Positions 5,959 through 16,239 of a stretch of DNA of 16,490 nt are shown here, piece by piece. How positions within the stretch are numbered: position 1 is the stretch's first letter; each line of letters opens with the position of its first letter. The stretch is from an uncultured Collinsella sp. (GTDB taxonomy: Bacteria; Actinomycetota; Coriobacteriia; Coriobacteriales; Coriobacteriaceae). The notes under the pieces are model-generated. The model was not told the DNA's origin, did no database searches, and saw only the letters and a program-made list of their open reading frames with translations. A program made the translations under genes and the position numbers. The stretch is taken from contig CAUDDU010000003.1 in NCBI GenBank assembly GCA_958448375.1, forward strand, positions 1 through 16,490, written 5' to 3'.

Positions 5959-8367
5959 ATGCATATGCCGAGCAAAATCGAAAAAAAGCAAGCCGCCGCA
6001 AAGCTGCGCAAACCGCCGCGCGACTTCTCGTACACGCAAAATCGAGAGCTCAGCTGGCTGCGCTTTGACAACCGCGTGCTCGACGAGGCTTTTGATGAGT
6101 CCGTGCCGCTGTTCGAGCGCCTTAAGTTCGTCTCGATCTTCGAGTCTAACCTCGACGAGTTTCTCATGGTGCGTGTGGGCGGCCTGTCCGATCTGGCAGA
6201 GCTCAAAAAACAGCCTGTCGACAATAAGAGCAATATGACCGCCTCCGAACAGGTCGATGCCGTCATGGCCGAAATGCCCGGGCTCCTTACCCGTTGGGAG
6301 TCCATCTTTAAGAACATCGAGGGCAAGCTCGACACCCTGGGCGTTCACCGCGCGCGTGTCGATTCGCTTACGCCCGAGGAGCGCACCTTTGTAACCCGGT
6401 ACTTCCAGGCCTACGTGTCGCCGGTCATCTCACCGCTGGTGATCGACCCGCGCCACCCCTTCCCAAACCTGCGCAACGGCGCACTCTATCTGGCTTGTGG
6501 CCTGGACGGCGTCACCGACGAGGAGAGCCTGCTGGGCCTGATCGAGATTCCCGCCTCGATGAACCGCGTGGTCGAGATCCCCTCGCCCACCGGCACCTAC
6601 TCCTACATTCTGCTCGAGGACGTCATCCTCGCCTGCCTGGACAGCTGCTTTGGCTCCTATAAGCCGCTCGACCGCGCGCTCATCCGCGTCACCCGCAACG
6701 CCGACATCGATCCGGACGGCGAGGGCGTCGAGGAAGAAGAGGACTACCGCCAGCATATGAAGCGCATCCTTAAGAAGCGCCTGCGCCTGCAGCCGGTAGT
6801 GCTCGCCGTCTCGGGCTCACTCGAAAAAGCAACGCTCAAGACTATCCGCAAGGCGCTCGAGCTCTCGCGTCGCTCGGTCTTTACCTGCGACATCCCGCTC
6901 AACCTGGGCTATGTCTTCGGCATTGAGGGCAAGATTCCCGAGCACCTACGCAACGAGCTGCTCTTTACGCCGTTTAAGCCGCAGCCCAACCCCACCATCG
7001 ATATGACCCGCTCCATCCGCGAGCAGGTACTTCAGCACGACAAGCTGCTCTTTTATCCCTATGAGGCCATGAACCCCTTCCTGGATCTTGTGCACGAGGC
7101 CGCCTACGACCCCGAGTGCATCTCGCTGCGCATCACGCTCTACCGCGTGGCCAAGCAGAGCCGCCTGTGCGAGTCGCTGATCGATGCCGCCGAGAACGGC
7201 AAAGAGGTCACGGTGCTCATGGAGCTCCGCGCCCGCTTCGACGAGCAGAACAACATCGAGTGGGCCGAGCGTCTGGAAGAGGCAGGCTGCACCGTCATCT
7301 ACGGCTCCGAGGGCTTTAAGTGCCACTCCAAGATCTGCCAGCTCACCTATCGCGAGGGCATGGCGCTTACACGTCTGACGCTGTTGGGCACCGGTAACTT
7401 TAACGAGAAGACGGCCAAGCTCTACAGCGACTTTATGCTCATGACCGCCCATCCCGGCATCGGCGAGGACGCCAACTTGTTCTTCCGCAACCTGTCGCTG
7501 GGCAACCTGCGCGGCGATTACCGCTTCCTGGGCGTGGCGCCGGTCGGCCTGAAGCCGCTCATCATGCGCGGCCTGGATCGCGAGATCCAGCGCGCTCTCG
7601 TTGGCGAGCCCGCCCGTGTGTTCTTTAAGCTCAACTCGCTCACCGACCGCGAGGTCATCGACAAGATCGCCGAGGCATCGTGCGCAGGAGTCCGCGTGGA
7701 CATGATCATCCGCGGCATCTCGTGCCTCAAGCCGGGCGTTCCGGGCAAGACCGAGAACGTGCATGTCCGTTCTATCGTCGGACGCTTTTTGGAGCATGCG
7801 CGCGTTTACGCCTTTGGCGTGGACTCGGACATGATCTATCTGAGCTCGGCCGACATGATGACGCGCAACACCGAGCACCGCGTGGAGATCGCCTTCCCCG
7901 TGCTCGACCCCACCTGCCGCGCCCTGGTGCACGAATACATGGGTATGCAGCTGCGCGACAACGTGAAGGCCCGCAGCCTCACGAGCGACGGCACCTGGGT
8001 CCCCGTGAAGCGTGCAGAGGGTGAGAAACCCTTCAACTCACAGGAAGCTCTGCTGGAGCGTGCCTATCGCAACGCCGAGGCCGCCGCCGAGGCAAAGCCC
8101 GCCCCCGCCCCCGCCCCTGCTCCTGAGCCGCAGCCGGCCACGCCCGAGGTTCAGAAGGTCCAGGCGACCGTCATTGAGCCCGAGCCTGCACCTGCACCTC
8201 AGCCCGAGCCGCAGGTCACCAAGCCCGCACCCGAGACAAGCGCCCGTCGCGATAAGCCCGCTGGCAAGACCAAGGCCATCGAGCGCCATCGCCCCGGCCG
8301 CGTGCGCATGGGCTTGGGCCTGATCGGCCTGGGTCTTAAGACGCTCATTACCGGCAAGACAAAATAG
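5959..8367 (+). CDS. ppk1: Polyphosphate kinase 1 with Pro/Ala-rich C-terminal tail
   Basis: PPK1 reversibly transfers the gamma-phosphate of ATP onto polyphosphate through a phosphohistidine. The order of parts is an N-terminal domain (NRELSWLRFDNRVL), a head domain, and two phospholipase D-like C-terminal domains. The phosphorylated His456 lies in KCHSKICQ and the second His613 in RFLEHARV; the 157-residue spacing equals that of the E. coli pair 435/592. GTGNFNEKTAKLYSDF is also clear. The 802 residues exceed the usual about 690, because residues from about 712 form a low-complexity Pro/Ala/Glu tail ending in a basic, Gly/Leu-rich segment (GLGLIGLGLKTLITGK). I chose ATG 5959; ATG 5965 and GTG 5920 are possible. 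A strong terminator follows the stop, so it is probably a single-gene unit. Confidence 0.95.
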   Translation: MHMPSKIEKKQAAAKLRKPPRDFSYTQNRELSWLRFDNRVLDEAFDESVPLFERLKFVSIFESNLDEFLMVRVGGLSDLAELKKQPVDNKSNMTASEQVDAVMAEMPGLLTRWESIFKNIEGKLDTLGVHRARVDSLTPEERTFVTRYFQAYVSPVISPLVIDPRHPFPNLRNGALYLACGLDGVTDEESLLGLIEIPASMNRVVEIPSPTGTYSYILLEDVILACLDSCFGSYKPLDRALIRVTRNADIDPDGEGVEEEEDYRQHMKRILKKRLRLQPVVLAVSGSLEKATLKTIRKALELSRRSVFTCDIPLNLGYVFGIEGKIPEHLRNELLFTPFKPQPNPTIDMTRSIREQVLQHDKLLFYPYEAMNPFLDLVHEAAYDPECISLRITLYRVAKQSRLCESLIDAAENGKEVTVLMELRARFDEQNNIEWAERLEEAGCTVIYGSEGFKCHSKICQLTYREGMALTRLTLLGTGNFNEKTAKLYSDFMLMTAHPGIGEDANLFFRNLSLGNLRGDYRFLGVAPVGLKPLIMRGLDREIQRALVGEPARVFFKLNSLTDREVIDKIAEASCAGVRVDMIIRGISCLKPGVPGKTENVHVRSIVGRFLEHARVYAFGVDSDMIYLSSADMMTRNTEHRVEIAFPVLDPTCRALVHEYMGMQLRDNVKARSLTSDGTWVPVKRAEGEKPFNSQEALLERAYRNAEAAAEAKPAPAPAPAPEPQPATPEVQKVQATVIEPEPAPAPQPEPQVTKPAPETSARRDKPAGKTKAIERHRPGRVRMGLGLIGLGLKTLITGKTK

Positions 8368-8377
8368 ACGTTTGTAG

Positions 8378-8421
8378 AAGCGCCCCGTATTTGAGGAAAG
8401 CCTCAGATGCGGGGCGCTTTT
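8378..8421 (+). terminator. Intrinsic terminator of ppk1
   Basis: AAGCGCCCCG (8378-8387) pairs with CGGGGCGCTT (8410-8419), continued inside by TTGAGG/CCTCAG with small internal mismatches, and followed by T residues. It starts 10 bp after the ppk1 stop. Confidence 0.85.
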
Positions 8422-8424
8422 CCC

Positions 8425-8433
8425 TGCTACCAT
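8425..8433 (+). promoter_or_regulatory. Possible extended -10 element for the methyltransferase gene
   Basis: TGCTACCAT matches the extended -10 pattern TGnTAnnnT. No -35 is visible because the ppk1 terminator occupies that place. If used, transcription would begin near 8440, which supports ATG 8468 over ATG 8432 as the start codon. Confidence 0.3.
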
Positions 8434-8467
8434 GGTGCGAACAACAACGCGAATGACAGGCAGGGAT

Positions 8468-9781
8468 ATGAAGCTCACTATAGAATCGATGACCTACGGC
8501 GCCGACGGTCTGGCGCACGCCGACAACGGTAAAGCCGTCTTTGTGCAGGGCGCCGTGGCAGGCGACACCGTCGAGGCCGAGGTCGTACAGGACGGCAAGT
8601 CGTTCATGCGCGCCCGCACCACCGAGATTCTGGAGCCAAGCCCCGATCGCATTCAGCCTCCCTGCCCCTTCGTGGGCATCTGCGGCGGCTGCTCGTGGGG
8701 CATTCTCTCACGCACGGCACAGCTCGCCGCCAAGGAGCAAAACCTGCGCTCCACGCTCGAGCGCATCGGCAAGTTCGCTCCTGAGAAGGTCGATGAGTTG
8801 GTACAGCCCATCCGCCACACCAAGGACGACTGGGGCTACCGCAATAAAATCGAGCTCGAACCGACCGTCGTCAACGGTCGCGTGCGCCTTGGCATGCACG
8901 GTGTCGACCCCAGCAAAATCGTGACCGTCGATGCGTGCCCGCTGTTCGATAAGCGTTTTCCCAAGGCGCTCAAATCGGTCGTCGGCGCGCTCAACTATCT
9001 GAGCGGTAGCCACGACCTGAGCCTCGAGCGCGTGGGCATTCGCGCATCGCGCCGCACCAAGGCACTCGAGGTCGCACTTTGGACGCCCACAGGCTCTTTT
9101 CCGCGCTCGCAAGTCTCCCGCGTGCTGGCGGACGCTGCTCATCCCACGAGCATCGTGCGTGTGATGAGCAAGGGCGAGAAGAAGGCGCGCCGCGTCTCTA
9201 AGGTGGAGATGCTCGCCGGCGAGGGCTCGTGGACCGAGAATATCGCCGAAGGCCAGATGCGCTTATCTGCCCCGTCGTTTTTCCAGGTCAATACCAAGGG
9301 CGCCGAGATTTTGATTGAGCTCGTTATGGACGCCCTCGACCCGCAGGAAGGCGAGCTGGCCGTGGACCTGTACTGCGGTGCCGGCACCTTTACCCTACCG
9401 CTCGCCCGCCGCTGCGATTTTGTCGCCGCCGTCGAGGCCTACGGCCCGGCCGTGCGCGACCTGCGTCGCAACCTGGAGATTAACAAGCTCGATAACGTCG
9501 ACGTCATCGGCGGCGACGCGGTGCGCGAGTTCCCCGACCAGGACGCCGACGTCTTGGTGGTCGACCCGCCGCGTGCGGGTCTCGCGCCCGAGGCGATCGA
9601 CCTCATCGCGAGCACGAGTGCCCGTGATGTCGCCTATGTGAGCTGTGATCCGGCCACCTTAGCCCGCGACCTCAAGCGCTTTGTCGAGGAGGGCACCTTC
9701 TCCCCCGTCAAGATCACGCCGGTCGACCTGTTCCCGCAAACCTTCCACTGCGAAACCGTCGTCCACCTCAAGCGCAACTAG
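8468..9781 (+). CDS. rlmD: 23S rRNA (uracil-C5) methyltransferase, TrmA/RlmD family
   Basis: This SAM-dependent enzyme methylates C5 of a uridine in 23S rRNA. The 437 residues fit the family. A TRAM RNA-binding domain occupies about residues 1-60 (YGADGLAHADNGKAVFV). Four cysteines have the iron-sulfur spacing, Cys66, Cys72, Cys75 and Cys157 (CPFVGICGGC and DACPLFD). The SAM motif is VDLYCGAGTFTLPLA, followed by VVDPPRAGL, the catalytic Cys393 in YVSCDPATLARDL, and the C-terminal FHCETVVHLKR. ATG 8468 gives the expected N-terminus and has a GGCAGGG site; ATG 8432 lacks one. The exact target (U1939, U747 or both, as in RlmCD of Gram-positives) cannot be read from sequence. Confidence 0.92.
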   Translation: MKLTIESMTYGADGLAHADNGKAVFVQGAVAGDTVEAEVVQDGKSFMRARTTEILEPSPDRIQPPCPFVGICGGCSWGILSRTAQLAAKEQNLRSTLERIGKFAPEKVDELVQPIRHTKDDWGYRNKIELEPTVVNGRVRLGMHGVDPSKIVTVDACPLFDKRFPKALKSVVGALNYLSGSHDLSLERVGIRASRRTKALEVALWTPTGSFPRSQVSRVLADAAHPTSIVRVMSKGEKKARRVSKVEMLAGEGSWTENIAEGQMRLSAPSFFQVNTKGAEILIELVMDALDPQEGELAVDLYCGAGTFTLPLARRCDFVAAVEAYGPAVRDLRRNLEINKLDNVDVIGGDAVREFPDQDADVLVVDPPRAGLAPEAIDLIASTSARDVAYVSCDPATLARDLKRFVEEGTFSPVKITPVDLFPQTFHCETVVHLKRN

Positions 9782-9818
9782 ACTGTTTGCCCAAGACCAC
9801 GCCCGATGATTTTTCTGA

Positions 9819-9865
9819 GACGGGGATAAAATGAATTTGCTCCGAATGATAATTTAATCCCCGTC
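9819..9865. repeat. 47-bp imperfect dyad between rlmD and the IS remnant
   Basis: GACGGGGATAAAAT (9819-9832) pairs with ATTTAATCCCCGTC (9852-9865) at 13 of 14 positions around a 19-nt loop. It starts 38 bp after the rlmD stop. There is no T-run after it, so it is not a standard terminator; it may be a dispersed intergenic repeat. Confidence 0.5.
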
Positions 9866-9878
9866 CCGAAATTGAACC

Positions 9879-9918
9879 GCCCCTCATTTCTTGAACATTA
9901 GAAATGGGGGCTTCTTTA
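9879..9918 (+). terminator. Hairpin with T-rich tail at the left IS end
   Basis: GCCCCTCATTTCT (9879-9891) pairs with AGAAATGGGGGC (9900-9911) with one bulge and an 8-nt loop, followed by TTCTTTA. It would stop transcription leaving rlmD or entering the element. The last G-run also lies at the right distance to act as a ribosome-binding site for ATG 9918. Confidence 0.45.
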
Positions 9919-10247
9919 TGGACGGGAGAGTCAGGCACGACGCCACGCTGAGGACTCTTGCAGCAGAGCTTTGCGACAGGGGGTACGGGCGCGCCGAAGG
10001 CCGGCGGGAGGCCGAAGGGTGCCCGGACCCGGCCGGGGCCAGCGGCGTGCGAGGGCAAGCTCATGCGACGGAGCTGCTGCCCGGGCGCCTGAAGGACGAG
10101 TTCTACAGGAACCGGACGTGGCGGAGCTTCGAGGAGTTCAAGCGGGACCTCGAAGCCTATACCGTTCACTGGAACAAGAGGAGGCGGGTTAAGCAAAAGG
10201 GACTGACCCCGGAGGAGTTCCGGAATCAGTCCCCATGTGCGACATAG
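9918..10247 (+). pseudogene. IS3-family transposase remnant (OrfA-like start joined to OrfB C-terminus)
   Basis: The frame from ATG 9918 reads 109 residues. The first about 25 (MDGRVRHDATLRTLAAELCDRGYG) look like an OrfA helix-turn-helix start. The next about 40 are atypical Gly/Arg/Pro/Ala sequence, suggesting deletion or frame change. The last about 50 contain LKDEFYRNRTWRSFEEFKRD and YTVHWNKRRR, the conserved end of the OrfB rve integrase domain, ending GLTPEEFRNQ. The DDE catalytic core is mostly absent, so it cannot be an active transposase. A hairpin (10199-10206 with 10226-10233) overlaps its 3' end. Confidence 0.7.
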
Positions 10248-10422
10248 GTCGCTAATTGACCCGTCCAAGTATCGGGGCGAAGTTCATTTCAGCGCCGTTT
10301 GAGAAAGCTAGACGCCTTCGGGCAGGTTATCCCGGACACGGGGCGGCCGCCTCGACCGACCTCGGCCCTCGCCCACCTCAACTGCTCCTCAATTACATAG
10401 AGCTGGTCGAAAAGGGCGCAAG

Positions 10423-11871
10423 CTAGCGGGCGCCTTCCTCGTCGTCGTTGGGTCGGTAGGTGATGAACTCGATAACAAAGGCCAGAACGGCAGAGACGAG
10501 TGAGGCGATGATCGCGTAGATCATGTGGGAGATCCCGGCGCCACCAGGGGTCGCGTCGATGAAGTTGAGCAGGTTGAAGACGCCGAGGCCGCCCGAGATG
10601 TACATGAGGGCGCCCGTCATTCCCACGATGGCGCCGCCCACGGCGGAGCTCAGGCATGCCACGACGAACGCGCGCTTGTTGGGGAGGGCGATGCCGTAGA
10701 TGCCCGGCTCGGTGACGCCGAAGAAGAAGGCGGAGATCATTGCGGGAAGGGCGATGCCGCGGAAGCGCTCGTCCTTGTTTTTGAGGTACATGGCAAAGAT
10801 GACCGCTCCGAGCGCGAACGCGTGGCCGATGGTGGCGGCGAGCACGCTGTCGTGGCCGAGGGTGTTCAGGTTCATGATGGAGATGGGGATGAGGCTCCAG
10901 TGGAAGCCAAAGATGACGAGGCACATCCACAGTCCGCCGACCAGGGCGCTGCCCAGGACGGAACCAACCACGGGGAGCTGGAAGATGAACGAGAACGCCG
11001 CGCTCAGCAGGTTGGTGATGAGGGTGGCCACCGGGCCGATGACGAGGTAGCCCAAGACGATGGAGACCGTCATCGTGGCGAGCGGGACGAGGAACATCTT
11101 GAGCGCAGTCGGCATCCAGCTCTTGAGCCAGCGCTCAAGGATAGAGCCGAACCACACCATGAGAAGGACGGGGATCACCGAGCTCACGTAGCCGGACACG
11201 GGCATGATGATGGGGACCCCGAGGGCGGTGGCGTACCACGAGAACGTGCCAGCCACGCCGAGATCGATGCTGCCGAGCGCCTCGCCCGAGGTCAGGGCGA
11301 CCATCGTCGGGTAGAGGAGCGCCACGCCGATTGCCACGCCGGTGAACTCGTTCATGCGGAACTTGCGCGCGGCACTGAACGCCAGGGCGACGGGAAGGAA
11401 GTAGAAGAAGCCGTCAGCCACGGTGTAGAGCAGCGTGTAGAGGCCGTCGTTTCCAAAGGCCGGGACGAAGTAGGTGATGAGGGCAAGCAGTCCCTTCATG
11501 ATGCCTGCGGCGGCAAGCGGTCCCAAGATGGGCTGGAAGATGCCAGAGATGAGGTCGATGACGACGGAGGCAACGGTCTTATCGCCCTGGGGCTCGTCGT
11601 CGGCGCTTGCGCCGCCCGAGAAGCTGCCGGCCTCCAGGACCGCGACGTAGACGTCCTCGACGATGTTACCCACGACCACCTGGTACTGGCCGTTGGCCTG
11701 GATGACCTGGATAACGCCCTTGAGGGCCTCGATCTTGGCAGTGTTGGCGCGGGACTCGTCCTTGAGCTTGAAGCGCACGCGCGTGATGCAGTGCGCGACG
11801 CTGGCGACGTTCTCGGCGCCGCCTACGTTCTCGAGTATGGATCTGGCCAGATCGTCGTATTTTTCAGCCAT
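10423..11871 (-). CDS. PTS beta-glucoside-type transporter, EIIBC (AscF-like), no EIIA domain
   Basis: This membrane protein imports and phosphorylates a beta-glucoside using phosphate from PEP via EI, HPr and an EIIA. The EIIB domain occupies about residues 1-90 with phospho-accepting Cys28 in VAHCITRVRFKL. EIIC follows, with many membrane segments and the signature FFFGVTEPGIYGI. The 482 residues match EIIBC proteins such as E. coli AscF (about 485). BglF/BglP-type proteins of over 600 residues carry a fused EIIA, which is absent here and must come from elsewhere. The start ATG has AAGGAG 6 nt upstream. It lies 31 bp after the 6-phospho-beta-glucosidase gene, so the two are surely co-transcribed. 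Specificity (salicin, arbutin, cellobiose or other) is unresolved. Confidence 0.93.
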   Translation of the reverse strand: MAEKYDDLARSILENVGGAENVASVAHCITRVRFKLKDESRANTAKIEALKGVIQVIQANGQYQVVVGNIVEDVYVAVLEAGSFSGGASADDEPQGDKTVASVVIDLISGIFQPILGPLAAAGIMKGLLALITYFVPAFGNDGLYTLLYTVADGFFYFLPVALAFSAARKFRMNEFTGVAIGVALLYPTMVALTSGEALGSIDLGVAGTFSWYATALGVPIIMPVSGYVSSVIPVLLMVWFGSILERWLKSWMPTALKMFLVPLATMTVSIVLGYLVIGPVATLITNLLSAAFSFIFQLPVVGSVLGSALVGGLWMCLVIFGFHWSLIPISIMNLNTLGHDSVLAATIGHAFALGAVIFAMYLKNKDERFRGIALPAMISAFFFGVTEPGIYGIALPNKRAFVVACLSSAVGGAIVGMTGALMYISGGLGVFNLLNFIDATPGGAGISHMIYAIIASLVSAVLAFVIEFITYRPNDDEEGAR

Positions 11872-11902
11872 TATTTTCTCCTTAGCGATATTGCCCAGGC
11901 GG

Positions 11903-14599
<2,697 letters not shown>

Positions 14600-14638
14600 C
14601 TAGCGCCCAGAAAAGTCCACGCGTTTTTAGACTGGGAC

Positions 14639-14668
14639 AAAGTACTACAACAGGTGAGATTCCGTCAA
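14639..14668 (-). promoter_or_regulatory. Candidate promoter for the attenuated operon leader
   Basis: On the minus strand TTGACG (14668-14663) and TACTTT (14644-14639) are separated by 18 bp. Transcription from here would pass a small CCCAG/CUGGG stem (14636 to 14606) and then the terminator at 14554-14589. Confidence 0.4.
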
Positions 14669-14757
14669 GAAAAAACCGAGGAAAAAAGTGAGCCTCTGCC
14701 CGCCGTACCTGTGGCGGTCGTTCCCCGAACGGGGCGGTGCTGTTGGGGACTGTCTCG

Positions 14758-14802
14758 ATCTGTAACAGTAAGACCCGGTTTTGGTCCGTAGATGTTACAG
14801 AT
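14758..14802. repeat. 45-bp dyad repeat, copy 1
   Basis: ATCTGTAACA (14758-14767) and TGTTACAGAT (14793-14802) are perfect 10-bp inverted arms around a 25-bp centre that itself holds GACC/GGTC. It forms a tandem pair with the copy at 14839. Confidence 0.75.
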
Positions 14803-14838
14803 TTAGACGTTTTGTCGGGGCGGTTTCCGTTTGTCTTG

Positions 14839-14883
14839 ATCTGTAACAGTTAGGGGTCAAAAGTGGGTCTAGATGTTACAGAT
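14839..14883. repeat. 45-bp dyad repeat, copy 2
   Basis: ATCTGTAACA (14839-14848) and TGTTACAGAT (14874-14883) repeat the arms of copy 1 exactly, with the same total length of 45 bp and an 81-bp offset. The 25-bp centres differ. The rest of 14669-14953 shows no gene. Confidence 0.75.
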
Positions 14884-14953
14884 TGAGATTGTTGAGGATG
14901 GGTGAGGGTAGCTAATTCGGACGGGGCTATTTTAAACATTGGGAAATCGAGCG

Positions 14954-14981
14954 TGGCAAGCGGAGGTCTTCGGGGTATAAG
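14954..14981 (+). promoter_or_regulatory. Weak candidate promoter for the DJ-1/maf pair
   Basis: TATAAG (14976-14981) is a good -10 match. The best -35 is the poor TGGCAA (14954-14959) 16 bp upstream. The site lies 36 bp before the start codon. Confidence 0.3.
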
Positions 14982-15017
14982 ACGGCTAATTGTATGCCGC
15001 CTATGAAAGGAACCCTC

Positions 15018-15560
15018 ATGCCCAGCGTTGCCGTTCTCGCCGCCGATGGCTTTGAAACTATTGAATGCTTGACCATGGTCGATGTCATGCGTCGCGGCGG
15101 CGTGCGTGCCACGCTCGTCTCGATCATGCCCACGCGTGAGGTCGTAAGCTCGCTGCAGATCCCCGTGACCTGCGATGCGCTCTTTGATGAGACCGACTTT
15201 GACGAGTACGACTGCGTCGTGCTACCCGGCGGCCTACCCGGTGCCACCAACCTGCGCGCCGATCAGCGCGTCTGCGACGTGGTCTGCGAGTTCGCCGCGA
15301 CCAAGCACGTCGCCGCCATCTGCGCCGCCCCGTTTATCCTGGGCGAGCTCGATCTGCTCGAGGGGCGCCACGCCACGTGCTTCCCTGGCTTTGAGAAAAG
15401 CTTCCCCGAAGGCACCTATACCGGCGAGAAGGTTACGCAAGACGGCAACATCATCACCGCCAGCGGCATGGCCCAGTCGCTCCCCTTTGCGCTTGAGCTG
15501 CTGCGCACGCTCGCCGGCGACAAGGCCGTCGAGAAGGTCGCCGAGGGCATTCAGCTATGA
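15018..15560 (+). CDS. DJ-1/PfpI family protein
   Basis: This is a 180-residue protein of the DJ-1/ThiJ/PfpI class I glutamine amidotransferase-like fold, close in layout to DJ-1 and YajL. The conserved nucleophile is Cys102 in AAICAAPFIL, and the partner Glu13 is in ADGFETIE; VVLPGGLPGA forms the usual loop. Proposed family activities include glyoxalase-like or deglycase chemistry and redox protection, and which applies is debated. ATG 15018 has AAAGGAA 6 nt upstream; the upstream ATG at 15003 lies before that site. Its stop overlaps the maf start as ATGA, so the two are translationally coupled. Confidence 0.9.
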   Translation: MPSVAVLAADGFETIECLTMVDVMRRGGVRATLVSIMPTREVVSSLQIPVTCDALFDETDFDEYDCVVLPGGLPGATNLRADQRVCDVVCEFAATKHVAAICAAPFILGELDLLEGRHATCFPGFEKSFPEGTYTGEKVTQDGNIITASGMAQSLPFALELLRTLAGDKAVEKVAEGIQL

Positions 15561-16138
15561 TTTTGGCTTCGCAATCACCGCGCCGCATCGAGTTGATGCA
15601 CGAGGCGGGCTATGACATTCGCATCATTCCTGCCGATATCGACGAAACGCCGTTTGATGGCGAGGCCCCGCTTACGCTCGTTGAACGCTTAGCACGCGCA
15701 AAAGCCGCCGCCGTTGCCACCGAGCATGCCGAGCCCAATGAGCTGACGGTCGCGGCCGACACCATCGTCACCTTTGACGGCAAGATTCTGGGCAAGCCGG
15801 CAACCGAGGACGAGGCGCGCACCATGCTCCGTGAGCTTTCGGGCCGCACGCACCAGGTCGCAACCGGCGTCTGCATCGTTAAAGCAGGCGATACGGCTGC
15901 CCCGCATGCCGCCGAGAGCCTGTCCTTTGTCGATGTGACCGACGTAACGTTCTACGAGCTCACCGACGAGCGGATCGAGCACTACGTCGCCTCGGGTGAG
16001 CCCATGGACAAGGCCGGCGCCTACGGCATTCAGGGCACAGGAGGACGCATGCTCGTGCACGATATTTCGGGCGACTTCTATAACGTGGTGGGCCTACCCA
16101 TCGCCCGCGTCGCGCGCGTGATTCAAAAACTCTCGTAA
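15557..16138 (+). CDS. maf: Maf family nucleoside triphosphate pyrophosphatase
   Basis: Maf proteins hydrolyse non-canonical or modified nucleoside triphosphates (dTTP/UTP-type in the YhdE branch) to the monophosphate plus pyrophosphate, cleaning the nucleotide pool. The 193 residues match the family. Visible motifs are LASQSPRR at residues 3-10, LARAKA with Lys49, AADTIV with Asp68, GKP, and GEPMDKAGAYGIQG. The start ATG overlaps the DJ-1 stop by 4 nt, and its ribosome-binding site would lie inside the DJ-1 gene (CCGAGGGC). A terminator follows. Assignment to the dTTP/UTP branch is tentative. Confidence 0.94.
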   Translation: MILASQSPRRIELMHEAGYDIRIIPADIDETPFDGEAPLTLVERLARAKAAAVATEHAEPNELTVAADTIVTFDGKILGKPATEDEARTMLRELSGRTHQVATGVCIVKAGDTAAPHAAESLSFVDVTDVTFYELTDERIEHYVASGEPMDKAGAYGIQGTGGRMLVHDISGDFYNVVGLPIARVARVIQKLS

Positions 16139-16146
16139 TTGCATCT

Positions 16147-16176
16147 GGCGCTGGGTATTCCCCAGCGCCTACAATT
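16147..16176 (+). terminator. Intrinsic terminator after maf
   Basis: GGCGCTGGG (16147-16155) and CCCAGCGCC (16161-16169) form a perfect 9-bp stem with a 5-nt loop, followed by TACAATTTT. The U-tract is short, but the stem is strong and lies 8 bp after the stop. Confidence 0.7.
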
Positions 16177-16239
16177 TTGGCGTACCGTACGGATCCCGAC
16201 CGGGCACAAGGCGCGGCGGAAAACCGATAGGAGTTAAAC

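Larger units (their letters stand above)
9873..10286 (+). mobile_element. Internally deleted IS3-family (IS150-type) element, about 414 bp
   Basis: The left end TGAACCGCCCC...CTTGAAC (from 9873) resembles the inverted right end TGAACTTCGCCCC...CTTGGAC (read back from 10286). GAAAT lies immediately outside both ends in inverted form. Between them remain a short N-terminal piece and the C-terminal part of a transposase. A complete IS3-family element is usually 1.2-1.6 kb, so most of the inside is lost. I see no direct target repeat. It could be moved only by a transposase supplied in trans. Confidence 0.65.

Noticed and set aside
8012..8323. Pro/Arg/Ser-rich frame overlapping the end of ppk1
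   Set aside because: It is the +1 shadow of the Pro/Ala-rich tail of ppk1, not a separate gene.
10155..10170. ACCGTTCAC inside the transposase remnant, resembling the arcA GAACGG motif
   Set aside because: It lies in conserved transposase codons (YTVHW) and is not next to a promoter, so it is probably coincidence.
10287..10422. Minus-strand peptide DQLYVIEEQLRWARAEV after the PTS stop, faintly like an IS66 transposase start
   Set aside because: Too short and without flanking IS ends or conserved residues; left unannotated. No clear terminator for the PTS gene is visible here either.
14711..14740. CCCC-GAAC-GGGG hairpin upstream of the tandem dyads
   Set aside because: The stem is only four pairs and has no terminator tail or repeat elsewhere in the window.
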